Of a stretch of DNA of 64,000 bases, positions 29,154 through 42,216 are shown in pieces. A program made the translations under genes and the position numbers. Source of the DNA: Kushneria marisflavi (GTDB lineage: Bacteria; Pseudomonadota; Gammaproteobacteria; Pseudomonadales; Halomonadaceae); contig NZ_CP021358.1 in NCBI RefSeq assembly GCF_002157205.1, forward strand, positions 806,001-870,000, written 5' to 3'. The notes under the pieces are model-generated. The model did not search any database and was not told where the DNA came from. It worked only from the letters and a program-made list of their open reading frames with translations. The first letter of the stretch is position 1, and each line of letters begins with the position of its first letter.

Positions 29154-31733
29154 GTGGCAGGCAAGACCGAGTCCCAACCGACGCCGATGATGGCGCAGTA
29201 TTTTCGTATCAAGCGCGAGCACCCCGATGTGCTGCTGTTCTACCGCATGGGAGATTTCTACGAACTCTTTCATGACGATGCCAAACGGGCCGCGTCACTG
29301 CTCGACATTACGCTGACCGCACGCGGCAGCTCCAACGGCGCCCCCATTCCCATGGCAGGTGTCCCATACCACAGCGCCGAAGGCTATCTCGCACGACTGG
29401 TGCGCATGGGCGAGTCGGTCGCCATCTGTGAACAGATCGGAGACCCGGCGACCGCCAAGGGTCCGGTCGAGCGCCGGGTCGTGCGCATTGTCACTCCAGG
29501 CACGCTGCACGATGAAGCGCTGCTCGACGAGCGCCGTGACAATCTGGTCGCCGCCCTTCATGGCGACAATGATCACTGGGGACTGGCCTGGCTCGAGCTT
29601 TCCAGCGGGCGTTTCAGCGTGCTGGAAGTTGAAGGCGAAGGCGACATGCTCGCCGAACTTCACCGACTCGATCCGGCAGAGCTTCTGGTCATGGAAAGTC
29701 TGCGTCTGCCCGCACGTCTGGAAGGACGCCCCGGCTTGCGACGCCAGAGCGACTGGCACTTTGATCTGGAAACGTCCCGGCGTCTGCTGTGTGATCAACT
29801 GCAGGTACAAAACCTTTCCGGCTTTGGCTGTGACCATCTGACCCGGGCACTGACCGCCGGCGGCGTCCTGATCGATTATGTCCGCGATACCCAGCGCACC
29901 GCCCTGCCCCACATTACCGCCATCGGCGTTGAAAACCGCGATGAATCAGTGGTGATCGACGCCGCCAGCCGACGCAATCTGGAAATTGACCAGAACATGG
30001 CCGGCGGTCAGGACAACACGCTGGCCTCGGTGCTGGATACCACGGCCACCGCAATGGGCGCGCGCCTTTTGAGGCGCTGGCTGAACCGCCCCCTGCGCGA
30101 CCGGGATCAGATCAACGCCCGACAGCAGGGCGTGCGGCTTCTGGGCGAACAAGACCATGTCGAAGCCTTCAACGATATCCTGCGCGGTATCGGTGACGTT
30201 GAACGCATCCTGGCGCGCGTAGCCCTGCTCAGCGCCCGACCGCGCGACCTTGCCCGACTGCGTGATGCCCTCAATGTCCTGCCGGCGCTGGCCGAACGGC
30301 TGGAAGGCATTGCCCGGGGCAGCACGCTGGACGATCTCGCTCACCATATCGTGCCCTATCCCGAGCTTGCCGACACGCTGACCCGGGCGCTGATTGACAG
30401 CCCGCCGGTCGTGATCCGCGATGGCGGCGTCATTCGCGAAGGCTTTGACGAGGAGCTCGACGAGTTCAGGGCGCTGCAGGAGAATGCCGGCGACTATCTG
30501 GTCCAGCTGGAAACTCGCGAACGTGAACGCACCGGGCTTTCAGGGCTCAAGGTGGGCTATAACCGCGTGCATGGCTACTACATCGAGATTCCGCGTGCTC
30601 AGGCGAGGGAAGTCCCGGCGGATTACATCCGGCGCCAGACGCTCAAGAATGCCGAACGCTTCATCATTCCCGAACTCAAGACCTTCGAGGACAAGGCGCT
30701 CTCGGCTCGCACCCGAGCGCTGGCGCGTGAGAAACTGCTCTACGACGGCCTGCTAGAGGCGCTCAATGCCGAGCTGGTCGCCCTGACCCAGACCGCCCAG
30801 GCCCTGGCCACTCTGGATGTGCTGCACGCCTTTGCCGAGCGGGCGCAGACGCTGTCGCTGGTTTGCCCAACGCTTCGTGAAGCCCCCGGCATGACCATTC
30901 GCGACGGGCGTCACCCGGTGGTCGAGCATGTCTCGAGCCACCCCTTCGTACCCAACGACCTGCATTTTGACGATGCCACCCGAATGCTGGTCATTACCGG
31001 GCCCAACATGGGCGGCAAGTCGACTTTCATGCGTCAGAATGCGCTGATTGCACTGCTGGCGCATACCGGCTGCTTCGTGCCGGCAAGCCATGCCGAAATC
31101 GGCCCGATCGACCGAATCTTTACGCGCATCGGTTCTTCGGACGATCTGGCCGGCGGCCGTTCGACCTTCATGGTCGAAATGACAGAGACCGCCAGCATCC
31201 TGCACAACGCGACCGATCAAAGCCTGGTATTGATGGACGAGATCGGACGCGGCACCAGTACCTTTGACGGGCTGTCACTGGCCTGGGCAGCCGCCGAGCA
31301 TCTGACCGGGACGCGCGCCTTTACGCTGTTTGCAACGCACTACTTCGAGATGACCGGCCTTCCCGATCAGGCCGAGGGTGTGGCCAACGTGCATCTCAAT
31401 GCTACCGAGCATAATGACGGGATCGTGTTCATGCATCGGGTTGAGCCGGGCCCGGCCAGCCAGAGCTATGGGCTGCAGGTGGCACAGTTGGCAGGCGTCC
31501 CCCGCGCCGTGATTGCCCGCGCCCGCGAAAAGCTTCTGACGCTTGAGGCCCAGGACAGCGAGCGCCCGAACGCGCCTCTCAGAACGCCCGCACCGCAGCA
31601 GGATGATCTTTTCGCCAGTACGCCGCATCCGGTGGTCGAAGCCCTCTCACAGCTGGATCTGGACGCCCTGTCACCACGTCAGGCACAGGAGTGGCTCTAT
31701 CAGTGGCGTGAGAGGATAAAACAGGACTCGTAA
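29154..31733 (+). CDS. mutS: DNA mismatch repair protein MutS
   Basis: 859 residues from a GTG at 29154. The mismatch-reading motif [11 protein letters not shown] (Phe and Glu contact the mispaired base) is near residue 30. Connector, lever and clamp domains follow, and the ATPase has Walker [15 protein letters not shown], Walker [17 protein letters not shown] and the signature ATHYFEMT. The C-terminus ends with a tetramerisation-like [16 protein letters not shown] segment. MutS finds mismatches and recruits MutL. Divergent from pncC across ~200 bases; no LexA box of correct spacing found. Confidence 0.97.
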   Translation: MAGKTESQPTPMMAQYFRIKREHPDVLLFYRMGDFYELFHDDAKRAASLLDITLTARGSSNGAPIPMAGVPYHSAEGYLARLVRMGESVAICEQIGDPATAKGPVERRVVRIVTPGTLHDEALLDERRDNLVAALHGDNDHWGLAWLELSSGRFSVLEVEGEGDMLAELHRLDPAELLVMESLRLPARLEGRPGLRRQSDWHFDLETSRRLLCDQLQVQNLSGFGCDHLTRALTAGGVLIDYVRDTQRTALPHITAIGVENRDESVVIDAASRRNLEIDQNMAGGQDNTLASVLDTTATAMGARLLRRWLNRPLRDRDQINARQQGVRLLGEQDHVEAFNDILRGIGDVERILARVALLSARPRDLARLRDALNVLPALAERLEGIARGSTLDDLAHHIVPYPELADTLTRALIDSPPVVIRDGGVIREGFDEELDEFRALQENAGDYLVQLETRERERTGLSGLKVGYNRVHGYYIEIPRAQAREVPADYIRRQTLKNAERFIIPELKTFEDKALSARTRALAREKLLYDGLLEALNAELVALTQTAQALATLDVLHAFAERAQTLSLVCPTLREAPGMTIRDGRHPVVEHVSSHPFVPNDLHFDDATRMLVITGPNMGGKSTFMRQNALIALLAHTGCFVPASHAEIGPIDRIFTRIGSSDDLAGGRSTFMVEMTETASILHNATDQSLVLMDEIGRGTSTFDGLSLAWAAAEHLTGTRAFTLFATHYFEMTGLPDQAEGVANVHLNATEHNDGIVFMHRVEPGPASQSYGLQVAQLAGVPRAVIARAREKLLTLEAQDSERPNAPLRTPAPQQDDLFASTPHPVVEALSQLDLDALSPRQAQEWLYQWRERIKQDS

Positions 31734-31834
31734 GCCAGCCGGCCCGCACTTTCATCAGAAGCGGCTTGTCGCCGGGCGGGCCGGCCTTCTAGAATAAGGC
31801 CCCTTTTGTGGGCCGTCCCACACCCCTTATTCAG

Positions 31835-31860
31835 CACTGCCTGTTCCTGTACAGGCAGTG
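31835..31860 (+). promoter_or_regulatory. perfect inverted repeat in the fdxA leader
   Basis: CACTGCCTGT and ACAGGCAGTG, 10-base perfect arms with a 6-base loop, end 27 bases before the fdxA ATG. There is no T-run, so it is more likely an operator or a leader hairpin than a terminator of mutS. Confidence 0.5.
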
Positions 31861-31887
31861 GCCGCCTGCTACCCTGGAGTTCGTGAC

Positions 31888-32211
31888 ATGACCTTTGTCG
31901 TCACCGAGAACTGTATTCAATGCAAATACATGGACTGCGTGGAAGTCTGCCCGGTCGACTGCTTCTATGAAGGTCCCAATTTCCTGGTCATTCATCCGGA
32001 TGAATGCATCGACTGCGCTCTGTGCGAACCGGAATGCCCGGCCGAGGCCATCTTTTCGGAAGACGAGCTACCGGAAGGTCAGGAAAAGTTTATCGAGATC
32101 AACGCCGATCTGGCCGAGCAGTGGCCCAACATCAACGAGCGGGCTGACCCACCAGCCGACGCCGATGAATGGAACGGCGTTCCCGGCAAGATCGATAAAC
32201 TGGTGCGCTAA
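31888..32211 (+). CDS. fdxA: ferredoxin FdxA (7Fe-8S type)
   Basis: 107 residues from ATG 31888, with CTGGAG upstream; the longer frame from GTG 31858 would overlap a hairpin. [30 protein letters not shown] and [18 protein letters not shown] supply the cysteines of one [3Fe-4S] and one [4Fe-4S] cluster, as in Azotobacter/Pseudomonas FdxA. Small soluble electron carrier. It follows mutS directly, the common order in pseudomonads and halomonads. The C-terminal helix ([21 protein letters not shown]) is typical. Confidence 0.96.
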   Translation: MTFVVTENCIQCKYMDCVEVCPVDCFYEGPNFLVIHPDECIDCALCEPECPAEAIFSEDELPEGQEKFIEINADLAEQWPNINERADPPADADEWNGVPGKIDKLVR

Positions 32212-32321
32212 TCTCCGGGATGGGGCCCCAGCGCTTCGATCGTTCTCTCCCACCTGCTTTTCATGCCCTTTATGCGCGCCCCGCGCCCCTGCCATAAGGG
32301 CCTTCTGCATTTTTAGCGCAT

Positions 32322-32350
32322 AAAAAAAGGCGGCCCGATGGGGCCGCCCT
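32322..32350 (-). terminator. intrinsic terminator facing the minus strand
   Basis: GGCGGCCC and GGGCCGCC with a GATG loop, followed on the minus strand by seven T. On the plus strand it lacks a T-run, so it fits a minus-strand transcript coming from the gene-less stretch to its right better than fdxA. Confidence 0.75.
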
Positions 32351-32734
32351 TGCATCCTGCGTCCTTGAGCCGGTCCATTGGCTCTCTATCCAGTGGCGTC
32401 ATCCATGCGGAGAAATCGAATCCATCCGATACCCAGCGCGCCATCAAAAAAATTTGTCGTTGGTGATCTGAGCGGGGCCATCCATTTGCCGCCGTCAGTT
32501 GAGTCTCGATCAGAATTTCTGATCGATTAAAAGAGTTTAAAAAAGAGCTAATCGAGAGAAGTAACGATCGCCTTGCTTTCTTTTTTGGCAAAAAGCCAGG
32601 CAAATCAAAAATTTAAGAGGGAAGATAGCTTCAGACCCGCTATCGGGTCGCTTCGAATGTACTTATGGTGGGTTCTGACCCCCTATCGGGTCAAGGTAAT
32701 CGTCCAGGATTCGTCGAATATTTGGGCAGGCCAT
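32351..32734. other. AT-rich gene-less region with repeated hairpins
   Basis: No convincing gene lies between fdxA and eno. The centre (~32430-32640) is much richer in A and T than the window. It contains a near-palindrome TCGATCAGAA-T-TTCTGATCGA (32506-32526). It also has two look-alike hairpins, GACCCG-CTAT-CGGGTC (32634-32649) and TGACCC-CCTATC-GGGTCA (32676-32693), sharing 15 of 16 bases over GACCC(G/C)CTATCGGGTC. A related GATCAGAAATTCTGGATC lies at 32775-32792, at the eno 3' end. It could be a small RNA gene or an insertion scar. Confidence 0.45.
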
Positions 32735-32765
32735 AAAAAATCCGACTACCATGGGCAGTCGGATT
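32735..32765 (-). terminator. eno terminator
   Basis: AATCCGACT pairs with AGTCGGATT; read on the minus strand the stem is followed by six T (A6 at 32735-32740). It lies 26 bases past the eno stop codon. Confidence 0.88.
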
Positions 32766-32790
32766 AAATTTAATGATCAGAAATTCTGGA

Positions 32791-34086
<1,296 letters not shown>

Positions 34087-34253
34087 CTAAAGCATCCTCA
34101 CTGATTAAACTTCCGGCCCCGTTCTCGGACCGGACTCGAATGAACGCACCATGAAAGCATAGAAAGCGACTCATTTGCCTGCCATGCCGGCGTACTCGCC
34201 GCCGCTGTTAGACTAAAGTCAAAACCCTGCCGGCAACAAAGCCCCTGCCAATA

Positions 34254-34283
34254 AAAACGCCGGTCATCGTGACCGGCGTTTTG
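34254..34283 (-). terminator. kdsA/pyrG operon terminator
   Basis: AAAACGCCGGTCA and TGACCGGCGTTTT form a long stem with a 3-base loop, just past the kdsA stop codon on the minus strand and giving T-runs in both directions. Confidence 0.9.
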
Positions 34284-34286
34284 AGT

Positions 34287-36873
<2,587 letters not shown>

Positions 36874-36900
36874 TCAGTTTACGCGAAAGCGTCGTCGCGC

Positions 36901-37383
36901 TCAATTTGCATTGTCGGCCTTGAGCCGGATCAGCGGGGATGAGGCCTTTTTGATGGACTTGGTCACGATATAGGTGAAGTAGCGCCGGATGGCGAGTTCC
37001 TCCATCAGCCAGCGGTCGATCAGGCGTTGGTACTGATCGATGCTTTCGGCCTCGATCAGTACCAGGTAATCCACGCCGCCGCCCACGGCCACACATTCGC
37101 TGACTTGGGGCGTTTCGCGCATCACACGCTCAAAGCGCTCGAAAACGCTGACGCTGTGATTTTCCAGCTCGACCTGGATCCACACCGACGTCAGGGAGAC
37201 CCGAACCCGGTCGCTGATTCGAGCACTGTAGCCCTCGATGATGCCGGCACGCTCCAGACGCCTGACCCGTTCCCAGCAGGGACTCACCGATAGATTGATG
37301 GCCTCGGCCAGCCGCGATTTGGTAATGCGGCCATCCCGGGAGAGGATATCGAGAATGCGTAGATCGTACTGGTCAAGCTTCAT
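36901..37383 (-). CDS. doeX: Lrp/AsnC-family regulator of ectoine degradation (DoeX)
   Basis: 160 residues. N-terminal winged helix (LDQYDLRILDILSRDGRITKSRLAEAINLSVSPCWERVRRLERAGII) and C-terminal RAM/effector-binding domain (WIQVELENHSVSVFERFERVM, VGGGVDYLVLIEA). This is the layout of Lrp/AsnC regulators. In Halomonas elongata the Lrp-type protein encoded directly after doeA and doeB is DoeX, and the order here is identical (doeA-doeB-doeX, all minus strand), so the name rests on both fold and position. Its ligand is likely a pathway intermediate such as diaminobutyrate (inferred). Confidence 0.85.
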   Translation of the reverse strand: MKLDQYDLRILDILSRDGRITKSRLAEAINLSVSPCWERVRRLERAGIIEGYSARISDRVRVSLTSVWIQVELENHSVSVFERFERVMRETPQVSECVAVGGGVDYLVLIEAESIDQYQRLIDRWLMEELAIRRYFTYIVTKSIKKASSPLIRLKADNAN

Positions 37384-37476
37384 CGAACCCTCGCATTGAA
37401 TCAGGAAAGAACACGAAGCATCGGCCGTCGATCAATGCCTGTCATCAACCTGCAGGGATCGAGGCCGTTTTGATCA

Positions 37477-38484
37477 TCAGCGCTCCAGCGTTTTGACCAC
37501 TTCTCCGATGACCACGATGGTGTCGCCCATGTCGACGCGCGCCGGAAAACGCCGGGCCAGCACCAGACCGTCACGCTCGGCACGATATTCAACGGGCTCG
37601 GCGCCGGTACGCGTGATGTCCCAGAGTCGCGCGACCACCTCACCCTTGCGTACCAGCCCGCCAAGCGCGCAGGTCATTTCCAGAAGCCCCGTGTGCTCGC
37701 TTTGCACGTAGCAGGAGGCATCCGGCATCTCGACATACTGCTGGCGTGGCGGACGCTGAATGTCTCCTTTGGTAATGCCGGCAAAGATCAAAAAGTTGTG
37801 CACGCCGCGCTCGCTGATCTCGATACTGGCCGGCGTTGACGTCCCGCCACCGCCCAGCTCGGTGGTCACCAGCACCTTGCCCTGATTTTCCACCACCGTG
37901 TCGTAAAGCGCAGCTGCATCAAGCTCATACATCATGATGGCGGTCGAGGCGCCAAAATCGATCGCGCCCTTGAGGCTTCTGCGCTCAAGCTCGAGATCAT
38001 CAAGCCGGTGAGCGGCGGCAAACGGCAGGATATCCAGCGTGCGCCCGCCTGAATGCAGGTCCAGCGCGTAGTCGCACATGGGCACCAGATAGCGGGTGAA
38101 GTAATCGGCAATCTGCTTCGTCGGGCCGCCATCCGGGTCACCCGGAAAACTGCGATTGAGATTGCCGCGATCCATCGGCGAGGTCCGCCGTCCGGCCTGC
38201 GCAGCCGGCTGATTCATCATCGGCACGATGATCACACGCCCCTGAACTTCCTCGGCCGTCAGACGTCGGGCCAGTTTCAAGAGTGCCGTGATGCCTTCGT
38301 ATTCATCGCCATGATTGCCGCCGGTCAAAAGCGCGGTGGGCCCCTCACCATTCTTGACCACGGTGATCGGGATCATCACCGCCCCCCAGGCGGATTCATC
38401 ATGGGAAACCGGCAGCTTGAGAAAGCCGTGCTGGACGCCATCGGCGTCAAAATCGACAGTGGCAGAGATCGGACTTGGACGCAT
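37477..38484 (-). CDS. doeB: N-alpha-acetyl-L-2,4-diaminobutyrate deacetylase DoeB
   Basis: 335 residues from ATG 38484 (MRPSPISATVDFDADGVQHG). Succinylglutamate desuccinylase/aspartoacylase-family metallohydrolase with zinc ligands in GGNHGDEYEG and LDLHSGGRTLDI and the conserved NLNRSFPGDPDGG segment. DoeB removes acetate from N-alpha-acetyl-diaminobutyrate, the product of DoeA, giving L-2,4-diaminobutyrate. The assignment within this broad family depends on the adjacent doeA and doeX. A ~70-base gap separates it from doeA, so one operon is likely. Confidence 0.88.
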   Translation of the reverse strand: MRPSPISATVDFDADGVQHGFLKLPVSHDESAWGAVMIPITVVKNGEGPTALLTGGNHGDEYEGITALLKLARRLTAEEVQGRVIIVPMMNQPAAQAGRRTSPMDRGNLNRSFPGDPDGGPTKQIADYFTRYLVPMCDYALDLHSGGRTLDILPFAAAHRLDDLELERRSLKGAIDFGASTAIMMYELDAAALYDTVVENQGKVLVTTELGGGGTSTPASIEISERGVHNFLIFAGITKGDIQRPPRQQYVEMPDASCYVQSEHTGLLEMTCALGGLVRKGEVVARLWDITRTGAEPVEYRAERDGLVLARRFPARVDMGDTIVVIGEVVKTLER

Positions 38485-38555
38485 GGGCAGTGCTGCTCCC
38501 TGTAGTGAGTGCGCCCGATGGCCCGGGCTCATCCGGGCCACCGGAAACAGACGCG

Positions 38556-39743
38556 CTATTTAACGAAAAGCTGACGGGGAAAATTGCAAAGGGTTTCCAC
38601 CCCGGTCTCGGTGATCAGGATCGACTCGGTGATCTCAAGCCCCCAGTCATCCATCCACATGCCCGGCATGAAGTGAAAGGTCATGCCGGGTTCCAGTACG
38701 GTCTCGTCACTGGGACGCAGGCTCATGGTGCGCTCGCCCCAGTCGGGCGGATAGCTCAGACCGATGGGATAGCCACAGCGGGCACCGCCCCGATCAAAAC
38801 CCCATTTGTCCATCGCCGCACCCAGCGCCATGGCCAGATCACAGCAGCGATTGCCGGGTTTGGCGACCTCAAGCCCGTTTTCGATGCCTTCCAGCAGTGC
38901 AGACTCCCCGCGCAGAAAATCTCGCGTCGGGCGACCGAGAAATACTGTACGTGACAGCGGTGCGTGATAGCGCTTGTAGACGCCGGCAATTTCGAAAAAG
39001 GTGCCTTCACCCTTTTTGAACGGCGCATCATCCCAGGTCAGGTGCGGGGCGGCTGCATCCTTGCCGGTCGGCAACAGCGGCACGATGGCCGGATAGTCCC
39101 CGCCGTGACCCTCCACGCCTTCAACACCGGCCCGATAGATTTCGGCCACCAGCCGGCTCTTGGGCAGGCCGGGCTCGACCATGTCCAGAATGCGGGCATG
39201 CATCTCGTCCACGATGCGACCGGCCACACGCATGTACTCGATCTCGGTTGGTGACTTGATCGCCCGGCACCAGTTGACCAGCCCATTGGCGTCGACCAGC
39301 GTCGCCTCGGGCAGGTTTGCCAGCAGGCTGGTATAGGCCTTCGCCGAGAAGTAATAGTTGTCCATCTCGACACCGATGCGCCCCCGATGCCACTGCCAAT
39401 GGGGCAGAATCGACCGGGAAAGATACTCCATCGGGTGCATGTCGGGATTCTGGACGTAATAGTCCGGATACCAGGTCACATGCGTTTCGGGATTCATATA
39501 GCAGGTGCGTATGGCGCCATTACTGTCCTGGCGTCGTCCGTACCACACCGGGTCCTGATCAAGACTGATCAGGACACACTGGTGAACATAGAACGACCAC
39601 CCGTCATAGCCGGTCAGCCAGGCCATGTTGGAGGGGTCATAGACGATCAGGAGATCCAGCTCGGCACGCGCCATCGCCGCTCTTACCCGGGCCAGGCGCT
39701 GAGCATATTCCTCGCGCGTAAAGGGAAGTGCAATGTCGGTCAT
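38556..39743 (-). CDS. doeA: ectoine hydrolase DoeA
   Basis: 395 residues from ATG 39743; an N-terminal extension to 39827 is open but not family-like. M24 (creatinase/aminopeptidase P) fold: an N-terminal creatinase-type domain (LLIVYDPSNMAWLTGYDGWSFYVHQCVLI) and a C-terminal pita-bread catalytic domain (YPAIVPLLPTGKDAAAPH, EGTFFEIAGVYKRYHAPLSRTV, EPGMTFHFMPGMW). Ectoine hydrolase opens the ectoine ring to N-alpha-acetyl-diaminobutyrate, the first step in using ectoine as carbon and nitrogen source. Followed by doeB and doeX. The later-step genes doeC and doeD are not in this window. Confidence 0.9.
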   Translation of the reverse strand: MTDIALPFTREEYAQRLARVRAAMARAELDLLIVYDPSNMAWLTGYDGWSFYVHQCVLISLDQDPVWYGRRQDSNGAIRTCYMNPETHVTWYPDYYVQNPDMHPMEYLSRSILPHWQWHRGRIGVEMDNYYFSAKAYTSLLANLPEATLVDANGLVNWCRAIKSPTEIEYMRVAGRIVDEMHARILDMVEPGLPKSRLVAEIYRAGVEGVEGHGGDYPAIVPLLPTGKDAAAPHLTWDDAPFKKGEGTFFEIAGVYKRYHAPLSRTVFLGRPTRDFLRGESALLEGIENGLEVAKPGNRCCDLAMALGAAMDKWGFDRGGARCGYPIGLSYPPDWGERTMSLRPSDETVLEPGMTFHFMPGMWMDDWGLEITESILITETGVETLCNFPRQLFVK

Positions 39744-39983
39744 TGGCGCTCGCTTTTCCCGGTCCACAAACCGGGCACTTGTTGTATTCAACGACGTCCC
39801 GAAAACAAGCCAGACACACGGGGTCAATGGCTACTGCGCGACCACCACCCCGCCTCAGCCAGTCTGCCCTTGTCCGATTGTCGGGGTCAAAAGCTTTCCG
39901 CAGGCGTTTTTCGACGATACGCCCCCTATCGAAGCCTTACCATCAATCGCTCCAGAGCACACAGGATCATTGTTAATTTGAAT

Positions 39984-40011
39984 TAAAGCCCTCTCACGAA
40001 AGGGTCGATAT
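39984..40011 (+). promoter_or_regulatory. sigma-28 (FliA)-type promoter for the PAS chemoreceptor
   Basis: TAAAG at 39984-39988, a 15-base spacer, then GTCGATAT at 40004-40011, close to the flagellar consensus TAAA-N15-GCCGATAA. It ends 74 bases upstream of the chemoreceptor ATG, in the 342-base gap between doeA and this gene; nothing else obvious is in the gap. Confidence 0.7.
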
Positions 40012-40085
40012 ACGCCACAGAATGCGCACCCTTCGTTGCGCTTGTTTTAACGACGCCCTGAGCGGCAGATGATCAGGACGCCTCC

Positions 40086-42215
40086 ATGAGAGATTGCCGT
40101 CACATGAAAGATATCAGCGTTGCCACTGACCGCCAGAAGGATTTCTTTCGAGCCGCCATTGATCGTGCTCAGGCCGTCATCGAGTTCACCACCGAAGGCA
40201 TCATCATTGATGCCAATGAAAACTTCCTGACCACGGTGGGTTACAGTCTCGAAGAGATCAAAGGCAAGCATCACCGCATCTTCTGTGACCCTGAAGAGAT
40301 TGCCTCGCCTGAATATCGCGCCTTCTGGCAAAAGCTTGGCCGCGGGGAGTTCGATGCCGGTGAGTATCGTCGCATTGGAAGAAACGGCCGGGAAATCTGG
40401 CTGCAGGCCACCTACAACCCCATTTTCGATGACAGCGGCAAGCCGGCTCGGGTGATCAAGTTTGCCTCCGACATCACCGCACAAAAGCAGCACGATGCCG
40501 AATTCGAAGGCAAGGTAGATGCAATCAACCGCGCCCAGGCCGTCATCGAGTTCGATCTGCAGGGCAATATTCTCTCGGCCAACGATAACTTCCTGAACGC
40601 CGTGGGCTACCGAGCCAGCGAAATCATTGGCGAGCATCACCGCATGTTCTGTGATGAGGCTCTTACCCAATCGGTCGAATATCGTGAATTCTGGAAAAAT
40701 CTCGCCCGGGGCGAATTTGCACAGGGAGAGTACAAACGATTTCGCAAGGACGGCAGCGAGCTCTGGCTGCAGGCGACCTATAACCCGATCATGGACCCTG
40801 CCGGGCGACCCTATCGCATCGTCAAGTTCGCCACCGACATTACCAGCCGCAAGCTGGCCAACGCCGAGTTTGAGGGCAAGGTCAAGGCCATCAGTCGGGC
40901 CCAGGCCGTCATCGAGTTCGACCTGGAAGGTTATATTCTGGATGCCAACCCGGCGTTTCTGGATACCACCGGCTATCGATTCGAAGAGATCAGGGGCCAG
41001 CATCATCGCATGTTCTGTGAGCCCGACTACGCCGACAGCGACGAATATCGTCGCTTCTGGGAGGAGCTGGGCCGCGGCAAGTTCATGAGCGGCGAGTACA
41101 GTCGGCTGACGCGCGAGGGCAAAAAGCTCTGGCTGCAGGCGACCTATAACCCCATCTTTGACATGAACGGCAAGCCCTTCAAGGTGGTCAAATTTGCCAC
41201 CGACATTACCACCCGAAAGCGTGAAGGCGTGGAGCTTGAAGGGCGACTCAAGGCGATCGACCGCGCTCAGGCAGTGATCGAATTTGACCTCAAGGGCAAC
41301 ATTCTCGCCGCCAATCGCAACTTCCTCCACACCATGGGCTATACCCTGGACGAGGTACAGGGCCAGCATCACCGGATGTTCTGTGACAATGATTACGTCA
41401 TGAGCACCGACTACCGTGACTTCTGGCAAAAACTCGGCAGCGGCGAGTTCTTTAGCGGACGTTTCAGCCGCCTGGGCAAGTTTGGTCGGCGCGTCTGGAT
41501 TCAGGGCACCTACAACCCGATTCTTGATGCCACGGGCACGCCCTACAAGATCATCAAGTTTGCCACCGACATTACCGATCAGGTGAAACTTGAAGAGAGT
41601 ATCAAGGACCAGGCTTCTTCGATGAGTTCAAGCATCTCGGGCCTTAATGCCTCCATTAATGCCATTGCCGAAAACGCTCAGCTGACCCAGCAGCTGGCGC
41701 ATTTCACACAGGAAGAAGCGCAGCGCGGCAGCAACACCCTAACGCGCTCCACCGAGGTCATGGAAGCCATTCGAAAGTCCTCCGAGGATGTCGACGCCAT
41801 CGTCAAGGTGATCGGCGAGATTGCCAATCAGACCAACCTGCTGGCCTTCAACGCCGCCATCGAGGCTGCGCGCGCCGGTGAACACGGACTGGGCTTTTCC
41901 GTAGTGGCCGATGAAGTCCGAAAGCTGGCTGAAAAGTCCTCTGATGCCACCCGTCAGATCAATCGCCTGCTGGGAGAATCCAGCCGACGCATCGAAGAAG
42001 GCAATACCGTCTCTCGTGATGCGAGAGCCTCGTTTGAAAAGATCGTGGAGGGCATCGAAAAGACCAGCAGTTCCGTGGATGAAATTACCCATGCCACGCG
42101 CGCCCAGCTTGAGACGGCCGAGCACGTCGAGCAGGCAATCCTTGCCCTGAATGCCGCGACAGCGGCTCATCAGGCAGATGATGTCACCACTGGCAGGTCC
42201 CACAAGAGCGCCTGA
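40086..42215 (+). CDS. soluble methyl-accepting chemotaxis protein with four PAS domains (BdlA-like)
   Basis: 709 residues from ATG 40086 (AGGA seven bases upstream); no membrane segment, so cytoplasmic. Four PAS repeats begin RAQAVIEF at residues 27, 149, 271 and 393, an exact 122-residue period. Each carries NFL..xGY, HHR(I/M)FC, EY..FW, G.F..G.(Y/F).R and IKFA(S/T)DIT. The C-terminal signalling hairpin has the receptor tip [45 protein letters not shown] (~577-620). Two-PAS versions are known as BdlA, which links chemosensing to biofilm dispersal; the four-PAS form is an expansion. The triple-CheW gene follows one base after, so this is a sensor-adaptor operon with a flagellar promoter. Confidence 0.93.
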   Translation: MRDCRHMKDISVATDRQKDFFRAAIDRAQAVIEFTTEGIIIDANENFLTTVGYSLEEIKGKHHRIFCDPEEIASPEYRAFWQKLGRGEFDAGEYRRIGRNGREIWLQATYNPIFDDSGKPARVIKFASDITAQKQHDAEFEGKVDAINRAQAVIEFDLQGNILSANDNFLNAVGYRASEIIGEHHRMFCDEALTQSVEYREFWKNLARGEFAQGEYKRFRKDGSELWLQATYNPIMDPAGRPYRIVKFATDITSRKLANAEFEGKVKAISRAQAVIEFDLEGYILDANPAFLDTTGYRFEEIRGQHHRMFCEPDYADSDEYRRFWEELGRGKFMSGEYSRLTREGKKLWLQATYNPIFDMNGKPFKVVKFATDITTRKREGVELEGRLKAIDRAQAVIEFDLKGNILAANRNFLHTMGYTLDEVQGQHHRMFCDNDYVMSTDYRDFWQKLGSGEFFSGRFSRLGKFGRRVWIQGTYNPILDATGTPYKIIKFATDITDQVKLEESIKDQASSMSSSISGLNASINAIAENAQLTQQLAHFTQEEAQRGSNTLTRSTEVMEAIRKSSEDVDAIVKVIGEIANQTNLLAFNAAIEAARAGEHGLGFSVVADEVRKLAEKSSDATRQINRLLGESSRRIEEGNTVSRDARASFEKIVEGIEKTSSSVDEITHATRAQLETAEHVEQAILALNAATAAHQADDVTTGRSHKSA

Positions 42216-42216
42216 C

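Noticed and set aside
32313..32603. 96-codon minus-strand frame in the gene-less region
   Set aside because: It runs through a clear terminator stem at its 3' end and has no ribosome site or family resemblance, so a small RNA is more likely than a protein.
40047..41429. 460-residue minus-strand open frame opposite the PAS receptor
   Set aside because: It lies opposite four tandem repeats with strong codon bias and repeats with the same 122-residue period; it has no family resemblance. It is an antisense shadow.
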